DNA from: Membranipora membranacea
Lineage: Eukaryota; Bryozoa; Gymnolaemata; Cheilostomatida; Membraniporidae
Assembly: GCA_914767715.1 (NCBI GenBank)
Contig: OU612071.1
Location: 17,480,948 to 17,544,947, forward strand
DNA: 64,000 nucleotides
Direction: 5' to 3'
Shown one piece after another: positions 45,262-57,124 of this stretch. A model generated the notes under the pieces. The model saw only the letters and a list, made by a program, of their open reading frames with translations. It did no database searches and was not told where the DNA came from. The position numbers and the translations under genes were made by a program. Numbering within the stretch: the first letter of the stretch is position 1; each line of letters starts with the position of its first letter.

Positions 45262-45361
45262 ATGACCAGGCAAAGATCTCCTGTAATGAATAGATATTGC
45301 TGTGCAAGGTAGCATCAAAGTCTATAATGTGGGAGGCCCAGGTTCAAATCCCAACAGGAAA
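45262..45361 (+). repeat. tRNA-like SINE fragment, copy 1
   Basis: Contains a tRNA-like stretch with GGTAGCATCAAAGTCTATAA and a B-box GGTTCAAATCCC. The same sequence occurs inverted at 47025-47116. Arms do not fold into a full tRNA. I interpret it as a tRNA-derived SINE head. Confidence 0.6.
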
Positions 45362-45479
45362 CAGTACAAAGAATGTGAGTTCCCCATATAAAACATTACC
45401 AGTTAGGGGTTTCTCAAATAAAATTAATCACTGTCAGGCTTTTATCAATCTTGGCATAAAATCATATAATACAACTTGA

Positions 45480-46990
45480 AAACGATTGTTTCATGGTGTT
45501 TCCCCATATAAAAAAATTCCAGTTAGGGGACTCCCCAATTCCCGTAGACTTTAAGCCGCCAAACCAAATTAATAAACCAAGTTAAATGTTATCATTTGGG
45601 AGCATTGCCAAGTAATTGATTCATAAAATATTGAAGATAACTACCAGGAAAAAAGTGAGAGGCCTGTGTAATATGACGTAATAGGACTGAACAGGAAAAG
45701 TTGAAAGTACTGGGGACTCAGTCTAAATATCAGCCCACAAGCATTAGGGAGATTCGTGGAGATAGCCTCCAAAGCTTCCAACTGTGTGGATATATCAATA
45801 GGTAATGTGACCTATTCACTATGTTTCCATAGATCGATTTGACACCAGTTTTAAATTTGATCGATACATAGGAATGACCTTTAACAAGTCAACTTCCGCT
45901 TCTGCCGAATGACATTTTTTGACGCGAATACAAATAGCTTGTTGAATCAAACAATTATTCCAAATAGGCGGCGTGGCGGCTTGCACACAATGCCTTCAAG
46001 GGCAATTGACGCGGGCGATCCGATCCGTGGCAGATGTTTTTCATTTCAAAATCAAAATTGGACCACTCATTCGAGGCATGGAACAATAGTGTATGACATG
46101 CAGGCCTGGTTCAAAGAGCAAAAATACAACCAATATAATTTGTATCTGAGAAGCCTGTATTATGTCTATCAAACTCAACTCTCTCCATTAGATTGAAAGG
46201 TTTATTACTTTAAACGGTGTTGCCACTAGTCTTAGTCTAACATTTTAATACTATCTGTACTAGTGCCAACACCTACTAGGGAACTACCATCCAAGAGTGA
46301 GAGAGAAAAATGCCAAAATTGATTCCTGTACACCATATAACTGAGATGGCTGAGAATGATATAGTATAACAACAAGAGGTCCTTTGTAGACAGGTAATGA
46401 ATATATACCAGGCTTACGATAGTTGATTTACCTTTGCCTCCCTCAGCCCACATACCATAACATTCAGAGCTAACTCCATGCTCAGAGCATCTTTGGCTAA
46501 CAAATAGAAATAGCTGAGAGCCATTCACTCTCAATAATCACAAGGAGCGTAGTTTAGACTATGCCAATAATCGGTACTCATACTACTTGCTGTGACACCA
46601 AGTTTGAGTTGTTTTAGCATCAATCATCATATTATTTTCAGTAGTCAGTGGTTCTGTTGAAAATATGGCCTCATTCACATATCACTTCTCTCCACTTAGG
46701 CATGTAGGACATTTGATACAAAGTAATTCCTCGCTCAACTGGTGAGCGATGTTGTAAATTTTTATTAGTTGCAAAGTTTTCTGATAATTCTGCTAGCATA
46801 GTTTAGCTGATGTATTATATTTATGCAGTTGCTGCCAATATTAACAGATTGCACAAAATATAACGTAGGGTATGGTACAACACAGAAGAGTTGAACATAG
46901 GCATTTTGTCGGGTCATCATACTCATTACTAAGAGTTTTCTGTGCTTACAAAAATTGTGAGCGGACAATTCGAATGGAATGCTTTCGATT
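45480..46990. other. Intergenic, no supported gene
   Basis: AT-rich sequence between two inverted SINE-like fragments. It has two short near-copies of ttccccatataaaa...ccagttaggg (45379 and 45499). The open frames here (45909-46196, 46232-46534) show no domain. Confidence 0.45.
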
Positions 46991-47024
46991 TCAATCATGA
47001 CGAAAAGAAAAGATTTGCCCCGGC

Positions 47025-47116
47025 AGGAATTTGAACCTGGGCCTCCCGCGTTATAGACTTTGATGCTACCTTGCACAGCAATATCTATTCATTACAGGAG
47101 ATCTTGCCTGGTCATA
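47025..47116 (-). repeat. tRNA-like SINE fragment, copy 2
   Basis: Inverted counterpart of 45262-45361. On the minus strand it has CAGGTTCAAATTCCTG, a slightly better T-arm. It may be a less decayed copy. A functional tRNA is unlikely because no seven-base acceptor stem is visible. Confidence 0.6.
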
Positions 47117-47123
47117 ATTAGAG

Positions 47124-47250
47124 AGAGAAGACAACTTTTTAATTCAACACTTAATTCTTGTCAGCAGGGAGTCTTAAACTCCCTGTTGTCATCATCTTGA
47201 GAACCTATGAGCTTGTATAAATATTTAGAAGTTGTCTTCTCTCTGCTCAA
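47124..47250. repeat. Nested inverted repeats
   Basis: agagagaagacaactt (47124) pairs with aagttgtcttctctct (about 47231), and inside it cagggagt...actccctg forms a second short hairpin at 47165-47185. Probably the remains of a small foldback element. Confidence 0.65.
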
Positions 47251-50200
47251 ATGATGTATGGTGACCCTGCGCTTGTCATTTCTGGTTTAAAACTTGACCA
47301 CAAACATAATAGGACTCAGCTTCATTATTATTTTTACAGAGTCTGTTGGAAAAATTCTGTAGAGCCTTTTACGTAGCTACACTCTGTCACCACCGTCGGC
47401 GTTCCCACTCAGCCGATAAATTTGGCAACCACACTTGCCCGCCACACACGGTTGCCACGCCGGTTGCAGACACAGTACCCAGTTAGTCAATGGACTACAC
47501 CGGGATTCAAAGTCAAGACCTCTTAAACTTACATGATAACTTTTGTTTTAACAAAAAGCTACCCCTTCTACCCCTACTGAAAAATGTTGACCTTGAAAAA
47601 AACATTGTTTTGCAAGGAATCATTACCAGTGTGAACATTTATTTTCAAGCTTTCAAACCTAGTTTTGTCAATCACAGCCCACTGGCAACGTAGATCAGGT
47701 ATAATTCTTACTGGGAGTTGCTCCCCTTGTCTATCCATCAATGACTCATAGGTAGTAAGGGATGTTCCAGGAATTTAGGTGAATCGAATGTAGTTCGATC
47801 TGGTGGCTAGTGACCGCTTAGAAGGTGCCAGACAAGCTTGAAAACCATGCATGCATCGCTAACATATACATGCCAACACAGCAGTCTAGATCGAGTTAGA
47901 ACCAACTAGCCTGCATACTGACCTTCGCACCTTTTGCTGATAAACCAATTAAGGGAGCAATTCGAAGTTCAAGGCCAACTGGATCAAACTAAATCTAACT
48001 GCAGCAGGAACAATCAACTAACAAAAACGAAAGTGGCTTGCTTGATGAAAAGAGTTAAAGGAAAAACAAATTGCCTTCTTTACCCCTTCTGACCAGGTGC
48101 CTTTATCTACTTGTGTAGCCTTACCTTATAACTGTTCAGTAGAAACCTCTCCACATGATCTCTCTGATTGATTGAATCTCTGTATCCAGGTTACATCCTA
48201 CGGAGCACAGACAGGCTTAGACTAACACCTACACCTTTCTCCTGATTTGCCAGTTGCTTATGTAACTTTCTGCATGCAAAAGAACAAGTAGATATGAATG
48301 GATGATTGATGGTGCTGGTCACAGCTCAGGAATATATATTCTGCTATATACTCTGCTTCTGGCGGTAACCAGACATCTATGACTCATTAAAACTGATTAC
48401 AGAAACCTTACTAATACTGTTGCCTAGGGGTAACTGTAAATTGCTGAGAAGGGTTAACAGACTGAATAGCTGAACAGAAGTTCTCAGACTACTATTCGTT
48501 TGATTCTTCACATGATTGTCTAATTTTGCATGAGCCTGGACAATTCTTTATATTCTTCTCATTAAATCATTTATTTTAAGTTTGCATTCACCATGATTTC
48601 TTTCAATTTTATTCTCAGTAATTTGTTCGGCATTACACTACTAGTGAATGGATGGAAAGTAGCCCCCCCCCCCCCCCCCTATAAACGAAGCTTGTTAAGA
48701 CTGGCTAGATGGAAGGTTGAGCTGGAAAATGTTTCTGGTATCCAATTTCCAGAACACCATCAGATTTTGACATATTTGGCACATTGATCGCTTCATTTGC
48801 TTGCCCTAAATTGGTTATGTTAGGTGCCAACAGGAACTTAGTGACTCATCAAATCATTTGGTTAGGAGGAATGTGTTTGGGAAGTAATAGTCAGCCAGAG
48901 AAATGATAACAAATAATAATTTTAGTCTGAGAAATTATGTTCAGCTGTTCAGTCTGTTCTGCTTGTTCAGCAATTTACAGTTACCGCTTGCAAGCGGCAG
49001 CAAATCTCAAGCGTTTATATCAAGTGCTGGGGCCAGTTTTGTGCTGCAATACCAACTAGCTAACGGAGTACTTGAGTGACCTCTGTACCACACCAGTCTA
49101 GCGTGTAGGCTACATTATTGTGACAGTATTCTGTATAAAAAAGTATGAGCTTGTTGTTCGAACTGCACCACTAGCACTGGCTCTGGCCCTGGCACTGGCC
49201 CTGGCACTGGCACTGGCACTAGTACTGGCAATAGCGATAGCAATAGCACTAAGGACATGAACCCAATCTAGACACCAGCTTTCTATTACTCATACACATC
49301 CATCTTTGTGTAGCAATAGGCCATCTAGACAATACAAATTGATGTTTCAGTTAAGGTTGTAGCTTGATACACTTTTGAGCACCATCGAGACAAGCACCAT
49401 GTAGGGTTATAGTGTTATAGGCTCTAGATGTCCTGTCATCTATTGGGACAGTGTACAATTCGTACTACTATTGCATGAAAATAATAGTGGAGCAATATCG
49501 TAATATCAAGCGCCACAAAATAGGAATGAGGATGAAAACACTGTGCAACAATTTGTCTCCTCAAAACCGTTTCACTGCAACCCTAGTTATGTAGTGGCCT
49601 ATACAACAATTCCAATTGGTGTCAATTGTGGTTATTAATGGTGGAAGAGTAATCATCTATAATCTCCTATGTAAAAAACAAGGAAGTTAGTCATTTTGTT
49701 TGCTATCCAAGCTAGTTGTTATCCACTGTATGATGTGTTGCAATTTTAAAACTCACAGCAACAATACTAAAACTGTTGCCTAGAGGTCATAGTAATCAAT
49801 CTAAATTCCTGCGGGTATCATGAATATAATAATTGGCACTGCACCGTTCACTGTTCAGTTTCGTGGGCGATGATTGTCATAAAGATGAAGATTAATTGTG
49901 AAAAAACAAGGAAGAATCAACATAAGTTGATTACTGCAGTAGATGAATGCACTTTAATGATATTCTATCATCACTTGTCAACAAAGGCAAACCAAGGTTG
50001 TTTATCTTTGCACTTCATTGTGAAAGCTTCAAGTTTTTTCGGTCAGTATGCAAATGTACTTTGGGGGTGATTTCGTAATGCGTTGTGCCACAAAATTACT
50101 TCCGACCTCGGGAAGTTCCCCATCACGTGAAAATGAGGATGTATTTGCTATATTGGATAACAACGCTGCAGTGCTGGCTCATGAAAAACAAACTAACTTG

Positions 50201-50779
50201 CAATCTAATCGTTGGTCTCTTACATTATGTAAAATTCAGTGCGGATAATGGTTATTGAGGTTGGCAGAGCCTACGGCCATTCATGTTATGTGATAATGCC
50301 ACTCCGATGAAAAGCAGTCGAATCAAGATTATATTGGTCCGTATGAGTATAAATATTAATAAGCTCTGCTATGGGTCTTTGATTATTCCTGTTATAATGT
50401 AGAGTGACCACTGTCTTGGTGACAGCATTGATAAGATAAGCTTACCTTGTATCTGCAGTCAGAAGACGGAAATGAAGGTGATCCACGTAATCCTCTCTGT
50501 CTCTACCAGTAATATAAGTCTGTATCAGTGGTCACCATCCTATGATTTCTGATTTTTAAACTACCAGTACATGTCTACACAGGGTATCCAGCTTTGAGAA
50601 GTTAATGTCTGTTTTCTCGTGATGTAGATGGCTTGATTCTATATGATATAAACACAGAGTAACAATATATCCTTCCTCTAGCCTTGACTTGTTGCTATAC
50701 AATGGCAGGCGGTACAGATATTAACACCGCAATGTGTCTCTAATTCATCATCTCTGGCGACCTCTGAATTGCGCAATAT
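47251..50779. other. Intergenic with simple repeats, no supported gene
   Basis: Holds a poly-C run (48663-48680), a ctggca-type hexamer array at 49175-49250 and AT-rich unique sequence. Open frames of 60-70 codons show no domain or splice support. Confidence 0.5.
49175..49250. repeat. Degenerate (CTGGCA)n hexamer array
   Basis: About ten imperfect six-base units moving from ctggccctggca to ctggcactggca to agcgatagcaata. It is a decaying simple repeat. Confidence 0.85.
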
Positions 50780-50799
50780 GATGAGATATAAATGAACAA

Positions 50800-51654
50800 G
50801 CGCATACAAAGGGGCGTAAAGAAATTACAAACCTACAATCAAATAAATATACGGACCGGATTACATCTGAAATGAGCATTTCCAATCGACAAGATCTATA
50901 CTCATACTTTAACGAGATGGACAGGATTTCTAAGCAATGTTCTGAAATTGATCTTTTATTGAATGCCAGCAAAACTCAGGAAATATTATTTTCTACTCAA
51001 CGAACTAAGCCCCATACCCCTCCTATTGTTTTAAATGGTGAAAGCATTACTATGTGTGACAAAGTCACTTATCTTGGTATTATGATAGATCAAAAGCTGC
51101 GCTTTGAAGAACACATTCAGTCTGTTGTGAGTAAAGCTGAGCAGCGTATGTATATTGTCAGGAATTTTGTACATCTTAGCACCATACCCCTTGCCACTAT
51201 GTTATTTAAAAGTTTTATTGTTTCCCTGCTCACTCATTGTTTACCAGTATTATACACTACTATTTTTGCTAAAGACAAGAAACGTTTGAGCAAGTTTTTT
51301 GATCAGGCCTCAAAGCTCAAACTCCAAGTATCTCGACAGCCTTATGACTAAGCGTACCAAAACACTTGCCCTCCGATATATCCATGACGATGACCACTTT
51401 ATGAACAACTTTCTTGCTAAATGCCCCTCAGGCAGGTATCGAACAATTAAACACAGAAGTGCCCTTGGTAAAGACTGTTTTTTGAGGCATGCTATCCATA
51501 TTTTAAATGATATTCTCTTTTAATCATCCATCAGTGTTTAATCTAATTTTTCCTTGTATGTGCTGGCTACTTTTCAGTATGAACACCCTTATCTCGCAAC
51601 ATATTATTTTATGTTAGTGATAGAATACAATCAGTCAATCAATCAATCAAAAAA
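50800..51654 (+). mobile_element. 5'-truncated non-LTR retrotransposon (LINE), reverse transcriptase end
   Basis: An open frame through 51351 encodes the late part of a LINE reverse transcriptase: a DLLLNASKTQEILFS segment, VTYLGIMIDQKLRFEEHI and the thumb-like region after it. The catalytic FADD box would lie upstream and is missing, so the copy is 5'-truncated. After a frameshift near 51300-51350 the usual C-terminal part continues in another frame (YLDSLMTKRTKTLALRY, then LPSGR-like CPSGRYRTIKHRSALG) to a stop at 51523. The 3' end is a (TCAA)n tract (51629-51654), as in CR1/L2-like elements. It is a dead insertion. Confidence 0.88.
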
Positions 51655-52814
51655 CCTCCCCTTGTTTGCAAACATTTCAGGATAAGAATAATATGACTAT
51701 GTTTGATGGTGTAATTCTCTATTGTGCATTGACAAGGGCTGCTCTATCAAGTATTGTCTCAATCATTATGTTGTACGGTGAGTGCAACCAGTAATCTGTA
51801 CTGATGTTTTCTTTTATATTACTACACCTGTTGCTTGTATCACTAGCCAAAACATTTGTGACAGACGTCAATCAAACATTGGTATTGATATAGGTTTACA
51901 TCGAAATCAGTCATGGAATAGCGACCCTACTGGATCTGAGCCAAATTATGTTAACTGTTGTATAACTATGAGGATATTTTGGCTGTAAATTCATTAATAT
52001 TCAATTAATATGCTATGACAAACTTGACTCAATGATGCAGTTGGGGGGGACAAGTTAAGTTTTAATGTCAAGTTAGTTGGATTAAACAGGAAATGAGTTT
52101 TAACCATGAAGCTAGTTTTAGTGCTTAAATTGGCATTGGCAAAGTGGTTGATAATGAAATGCTACCACCAGCTCTCTTGACACCATTTGAGCGCTTAAAC
52201 TACCATGAGGCTGATCATGTGTTGTGCTTGATTCACTGTCAGTATTTTGTCTGAGTGAGTGATTTAACAACCAGGCTCAGCTCAGGTGCCCTGTGTCAGG
52301 GTGGTTACCCTGTACAATACTCCACCATTGTCAGGCAAAGGATATTGTTAAAATATGTCTTGGGCTACTCATCCTTGCCATTGCAAACCTTCCATCAAGT
52401 AACTAGAGAAAAACGGTGTTAAAATAGGTTCGATTTTAGTATTTTTTGCGGTGACGGAGTTGTAATAAAATGCCTTTATAATGGTATTATTATATTTTCA
52501 TGTCAAAATCGCAGGAGGAGGCAGTTTAATGCATATTTCAAGAGAACTCAAATGCTAGATATTGGTAATCACATTTTTAATAAAATCACTCCTGAGAAGG
52601 ATGGGGGAGGGAGGGTGGCAATTGTAATGTCATTTAAGACTGATTTTAGAGGTGGAAGGCTGGCTAAACAGATGAAAACTAATTTTGTGTGTGGATGGTG
52701 TGACTACGAGATGGAGCACTCTGTTAGCATGCCTACTGCTCCCTGCCAGCGGTTGGTGCCACAGGAGCTTCATCTAAATACAAACTCATTGAATACAATG
52801 TCAATCCAATTATA
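51655..52814. other. Intergenic, no supported gene
   Basis: An open frame at 52552-52827 has no recognisable domain. A run of six G at 52044 is the only simple feature. Otherwise unremarkable AT-rich sequence. Confidence 0.45.
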
Positions 52815-53005
52815 TAATATTGACTAGAACTGTAAAGGCTTATACTATAACTATACAATAGCAATAATGAATGTAATTTATTTAGCAGGCAGGGTTAATT
52901 AAACAATAATGGTTGCTGGTTGGGTGATGATATATGGGTCAGTTTCTAAAAATTCTAGAATTGTACAGAATTGTCCAACAATTCTTGGGTATGAAAGGCA
53001 GTGTT
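52815..53005. repeat. Dispersed repeat, inverted partner of 44693-44885
   Basis: About 190 bp in reverse orientation to 44693-44885, with moderate divergence and small indels. The shared ends are near attgactagaactgtaaaggc and ttgggtatgaaaggcagtg. Confidence 0.85.
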
Positions 53006-53574
53006 CTATGTTACATCTCAAAATTTGACATGTTTAGATAGAACTTTCAGTTTCTTGTATTGACAAAACGCGAGCGTTGCTTCAAGATCAATGTCTCAGT
53101 TTGAGGACACAGAGCAAAAACATATTTCTGGAGGATGACTTACTTTCAACTGAAGCAGAATAGTGAAGCTATATCTTTAGTGTCTGTTTATATGTTGTTT
53201 TCTTTATTTCCAGCTTTTTGAGCCCTTCTGTTTTACAGCAGTATATGGTTACCTTCCAAGAAACTATAAAACATTATTATTATTGAGACTATTATGATCA
53301 TGAAGTTCAGCTTTGACTGTACATAGTCTAATCAGAGTCTACTTGCAGGCAGCCTTGCCAAATATTTGTCAGATCGCTTCAGTCGTTGGGTCGGCGGTGC
53401 CACCATCAACCCAGCCAGAGTTTGAGCACTTGACCTGAGAAAAATGCAAAAAACTGACTTACATTTATCTGGAACAAAGTTGCGTGACTATAATAGCTTT
53501 GTCATCTGTGGATATGTGTTACAAATCCATATCTCCGATGATATACGTAATCTCCAGCTTCCCTAGCGTGATTT

Positions 53575-53850
53575 AGCAGGCTTCTTATCTGAACCCTTCT
53601 GTTATATGATAACCTTTGGCTTCGACTGTAACCTACTACAGGGCTGCTTCATAAACACAATAAAACCAAGGCTGCTATTGGCTTACCAGAGTCATACGAT
53701 TACGCTGGCACAAATGTCATGTCGGGAAATGATATGTTATTTATCAACTTGCAGTCACTCTTGCCAAATATATATCAAAAATGTAATCCAGCTGCCAACT
53801 AATGTTGGCAATCATCATTAAAACAGTTTCATCAATCAGTTCATCAACAA
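53575..53850 (+). repeat. Dispersed repeat, copy 2
   Basis: Direct counterpart of 41490-41770. A further, shorter echo of the same family (cttgcaggcagccttgccaaatatttgtca) occurs at about 53343-53373. Confidence 0.75.
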
Positions 53851-53918
53851 TATTATTTTTGCGTCAATATGCCATAAACCTCTTTTTCAGTGTGTGTCAA
53901 ATATCATTCTGAGATGAC

Positions 53919-54020
53919 AGGTTTGTAATACTACCCTGGGTAGAGGTTTGTAATACTACCCTGGGTAGAGGTTTGTAATACTACCCTAGATAGAGGTTTG
54001 TAATACTACCCTGGGTAGAG
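53919..54020. repeat. 25-bp minisatellite, four units
   Basis: Four head-to-tail copies of aggtttgtaatactaccctgggtag. The third has ctagatag instead of ctgggtag. Near-identity of the units indicates recent expansion or homogenisation. Confidence 0.95.
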
Positions 54021-57000
54021 CCAAATATTTTATATCACTTTTTATTCATACTGTGATTTGTGAGATAAAAGAAACAACTTGTCCCTCGGTAGTTGAACAG
54101 CGATATATGAACTATGTACGAGTTTCTCAAATGTGTATTCGGCTAGGATCTAGTGAGATTTAGTCTCATTTCAGTTCCTGTACTGATATATTCTTCTAGA
54201 TCTTCTTGGTATGGGCCCATATGTGAAGTTTGGTGTTCTCATACAAAAGCAAAAGGATTCCTCTGCGGAACCATGGCACAGTTTGTTTCGTGTCGGATCC
54301 AAGCAGAGTCTTCTTGTACAGGAAGCAGGCCACTTCCATGCAGCATCCTTCACCTCAGCTGGAACTTATCCACACTCTGTGACTGTTCCCATAATATGAA
54401 TACAAATGATGATCAGGTGGTTTGTTTTGTTGTATTCCAATAATTTTGAAACTCAAGAAACGAACAACACTGGGAGATATCATTGCACGTTGAAGCATTC
54501 ATGAAAGAAAGCCCCAAACTATCAAAGATATTTCTTCAGCTAAAAAAGCCAAAGAACAGCTAAATTTTGCAATCGGGACAAACATTTCTGAGTTATCAAA
54601 GTCAGGCATCGCTGAAATGATCTCTCAGTGATGCCTGCGGAAGGAGAATGCGATGTCAGAAAGATGTGTGTACCATCTGAAACTTTTGACTCTTGCGTTT
54701 TCCTCAATTATTGAGGAATATAGTGGTGTTGTTTTGGTTTTTTTTTTGAAGGCACTGTTTCAACTGTTTTGAGCCAGGTATGACCAGGATCTTCTTGAAC
54801 GCAGGGTATCAACTGTTTTGACTCAGACATCTACAAACTCAGACAACTCAGACAACAACAAACACCATGACCTCAGAAAATCTAACCACTACATAAGGAA
54901 ACAAGCATTATGCGTCATGTGGTATTTTCAGAAAAACTTAATAACTGCTATTAGATAGTCAAACCCCTTCAAACTAATGAACTTGGAGTTTGTTGCTCAA
55001 ACGCGCGACACTTTGTAACTTGTAGGTAGTAATGGTTTAAGCAGCTGTTATAAAATCACACCTTCTTAGAGTATGACCAAATTCAATATTTTTACTGCTA
55101 CTTATTGCTGTTCATCATTTCATACACTGGTCCCCGTCCCAAACCCACTTAAACGATTCCCTATCGGTAGGCTTTCAGTTTAGTGGATTTTGTGACTTGG
55201 GATTTTTACTGATGGAACTTGGACTTTTGTCGTACAATTTATAACATTTATTGTCGAGCTTTACCGAGATTCACACCGTGAAATCTAAAAAGATTAACAC
55301 AAACAATGACTATATGACTATGTATAAAAGCATTACACAGTTCTCAAAAATTTAACTTTATACTTTACAATTTTTAAAATAAACTTTTACTTCCAAAACG
55401 TAAAATTAATAAGGTGTCAAATGCATCAATCCTGATGCCAAATTAAGCCTTTGCACAATTCAAGGTATATTTATAATATAGTTAATCCTTGAATGAGGAA
55501 TGCAGGTTGCAATAAAATGATAAGGTTAATATTCATACCTTTTGCCTTTTTCCTCTAAACTGCTTTTGTATATAATATCTTGATCTAACTGATCTGAGTT
55601 CATAATAAAGTGAACTGCCTTCTTTCACATGTAAAATTACACTGAACCAGGATAAGTTCTGCCAGATATACAGGGAACACACCAACACAAAGACCAGGGC
55701 GGGCCCAAATCCCCCCAGACCAATCACGGACAGCCAACGCCCCATAAAGATGTTGGGAGGTGGCCAGAAGCTGCAACAAATACACTTCTCGACACAATAC
55801 TGCACCCTGGATCCCCCGTTTGAAGAGTAAATTACTCTATTGTCCCCTTAAATTGGACTGAACCTAATCCTGCAGATGAGAGCAGTGACAACTAGTTTGT
55901 AGTTGAAACGAGTCTCCAGCTTAAGCTGGTGAAACAAAAGAACTTTTAATTTGAATACATAATACATGGGTTTGTTACATAATGAATTTTAGTTTGTTTT
56001 TGTAAAGCTGATGAGTATCTTTACACCCACCCCTCCCAACTGCCCTGCTGTTACATCTGAAAAAAAAAGCTTCTGATATCTTAAGATTTCACACACTGGT
56101 CCCTGTCCCAAACCCACCCCTCCCAACTGCCCTGCTGTTACCAATGAACTAAACCCTAAACCTGTTACATCTGAAAAAAAAAGCTTCCGATATCTGTAGA
56201 GTTTTCTTCCCTTGTAAAGACAAGAGCTGTTCTTTCGTGGTCCATGACATAAGTATTGACCTATTTCTAAATAGGCCAATTATTGAGTTTGGACCAGACT
56301 CTGAGCCAATCATATTTCACATCCTGTTCTAGCAAAACATTCTTTTTCATTTCTATCAAATAAGTTTCTAAAAATAAAATTTATTTCATGATCACCCCAG
56401 TTTCTCTACAAGTCTGCTATACTAAGAGTTTTACCTAATCTTGATACTTCGACCGAGTACAGGAAACTGTCATCAGTCTGCTCAGATAAATAGCTGCTAT
56501 CAAGGTAAAAACTTTGTCCAAAAGGAGAGATAACATAACATTTTTAAACATCTGGATTCTGGTAGTGTAGTGTTAGTTCACCAGCCAGTGCTGAGTACTA
56601 CCTTCAGCTTACTACTACTGCTATTAGAATCTACAGTAGAACCTACTTCAAAACGTTAGTCTGAGAGGTACAGTTGGTTGATTGACTCAAATGGTTATTT
56701 TTGGAGCTATATACAAAAATATAAAGGCTTGGCCGGAACCCTTTGAATTGCATCAATTACTAAAGATTAAAGACAAGAGTTACATTAAACTAACCATTTT
56801 GTGTCAATAAATTTAATCATCAAATAGTAGGATAGTGGAGACAGGACTTGGTTAATATTTACTAAGTAATGCCTTCTCATTGATTGAATACACTATTGTG
56901 TAGGCGGTACTCAGTAGAGTAGTCAAAAGCAACCTTTACCGGTCCATAGCTCTCATATATGTAAGCTTACACCTGAGGCTATATAGCTCTTGTATTTGAC

Positions 57001-57124
57001 AAACATGGCCATCTTATGATCACTAAAGTTTTAGCTTATATTCTCTCAAAACAGTATAGGCTACTACTATTGGACTCAAGCGTAATGTAATACATAAATC
57101 ATGATTTTAATTGCCATTTTGTAG
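54021..57124. other. Upstream region of PPP6C, no firm gene
   Basis: Includes a possible coding-like stretch at 54211-54399 (not supported further) and duplicated segments at 56023-56195. It should include the PPP6C promoter and an untranslated first exon, since the coding exon is preceded by a splice acceptor, but neither was pinpointed. Confidence 0.4.
56023..56195. repeat. Local duplication of two adjacent segments
   Basis: cccacccctcccaactgccctgctgttac occurs at about 56025 and 56113. catctgaaaaaaaaagcttc(t/c)gatatct occurs at about 56053 and 56168. A related ctggtccccgtcccaaacccac occurs at 55129. This is a small, imperfect tandem duplication. Confidence 0.8.

Noticed and set aside
45297-45361. 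tRNA gene with GGTTCAAATCCC
   Set aside because: The T-arm is weak and there is no acceptor stem. An inverted partner copy at 47025-47116 points to a dispersed repeat.
54211-54399. Coding-like open frame (GPYVKFGVLIQKQKDSS...)
   Set aside because: It has a possible acceptor and a stop, but no recognised domain and no partner exons upstream. Not strong enough to call a gene.
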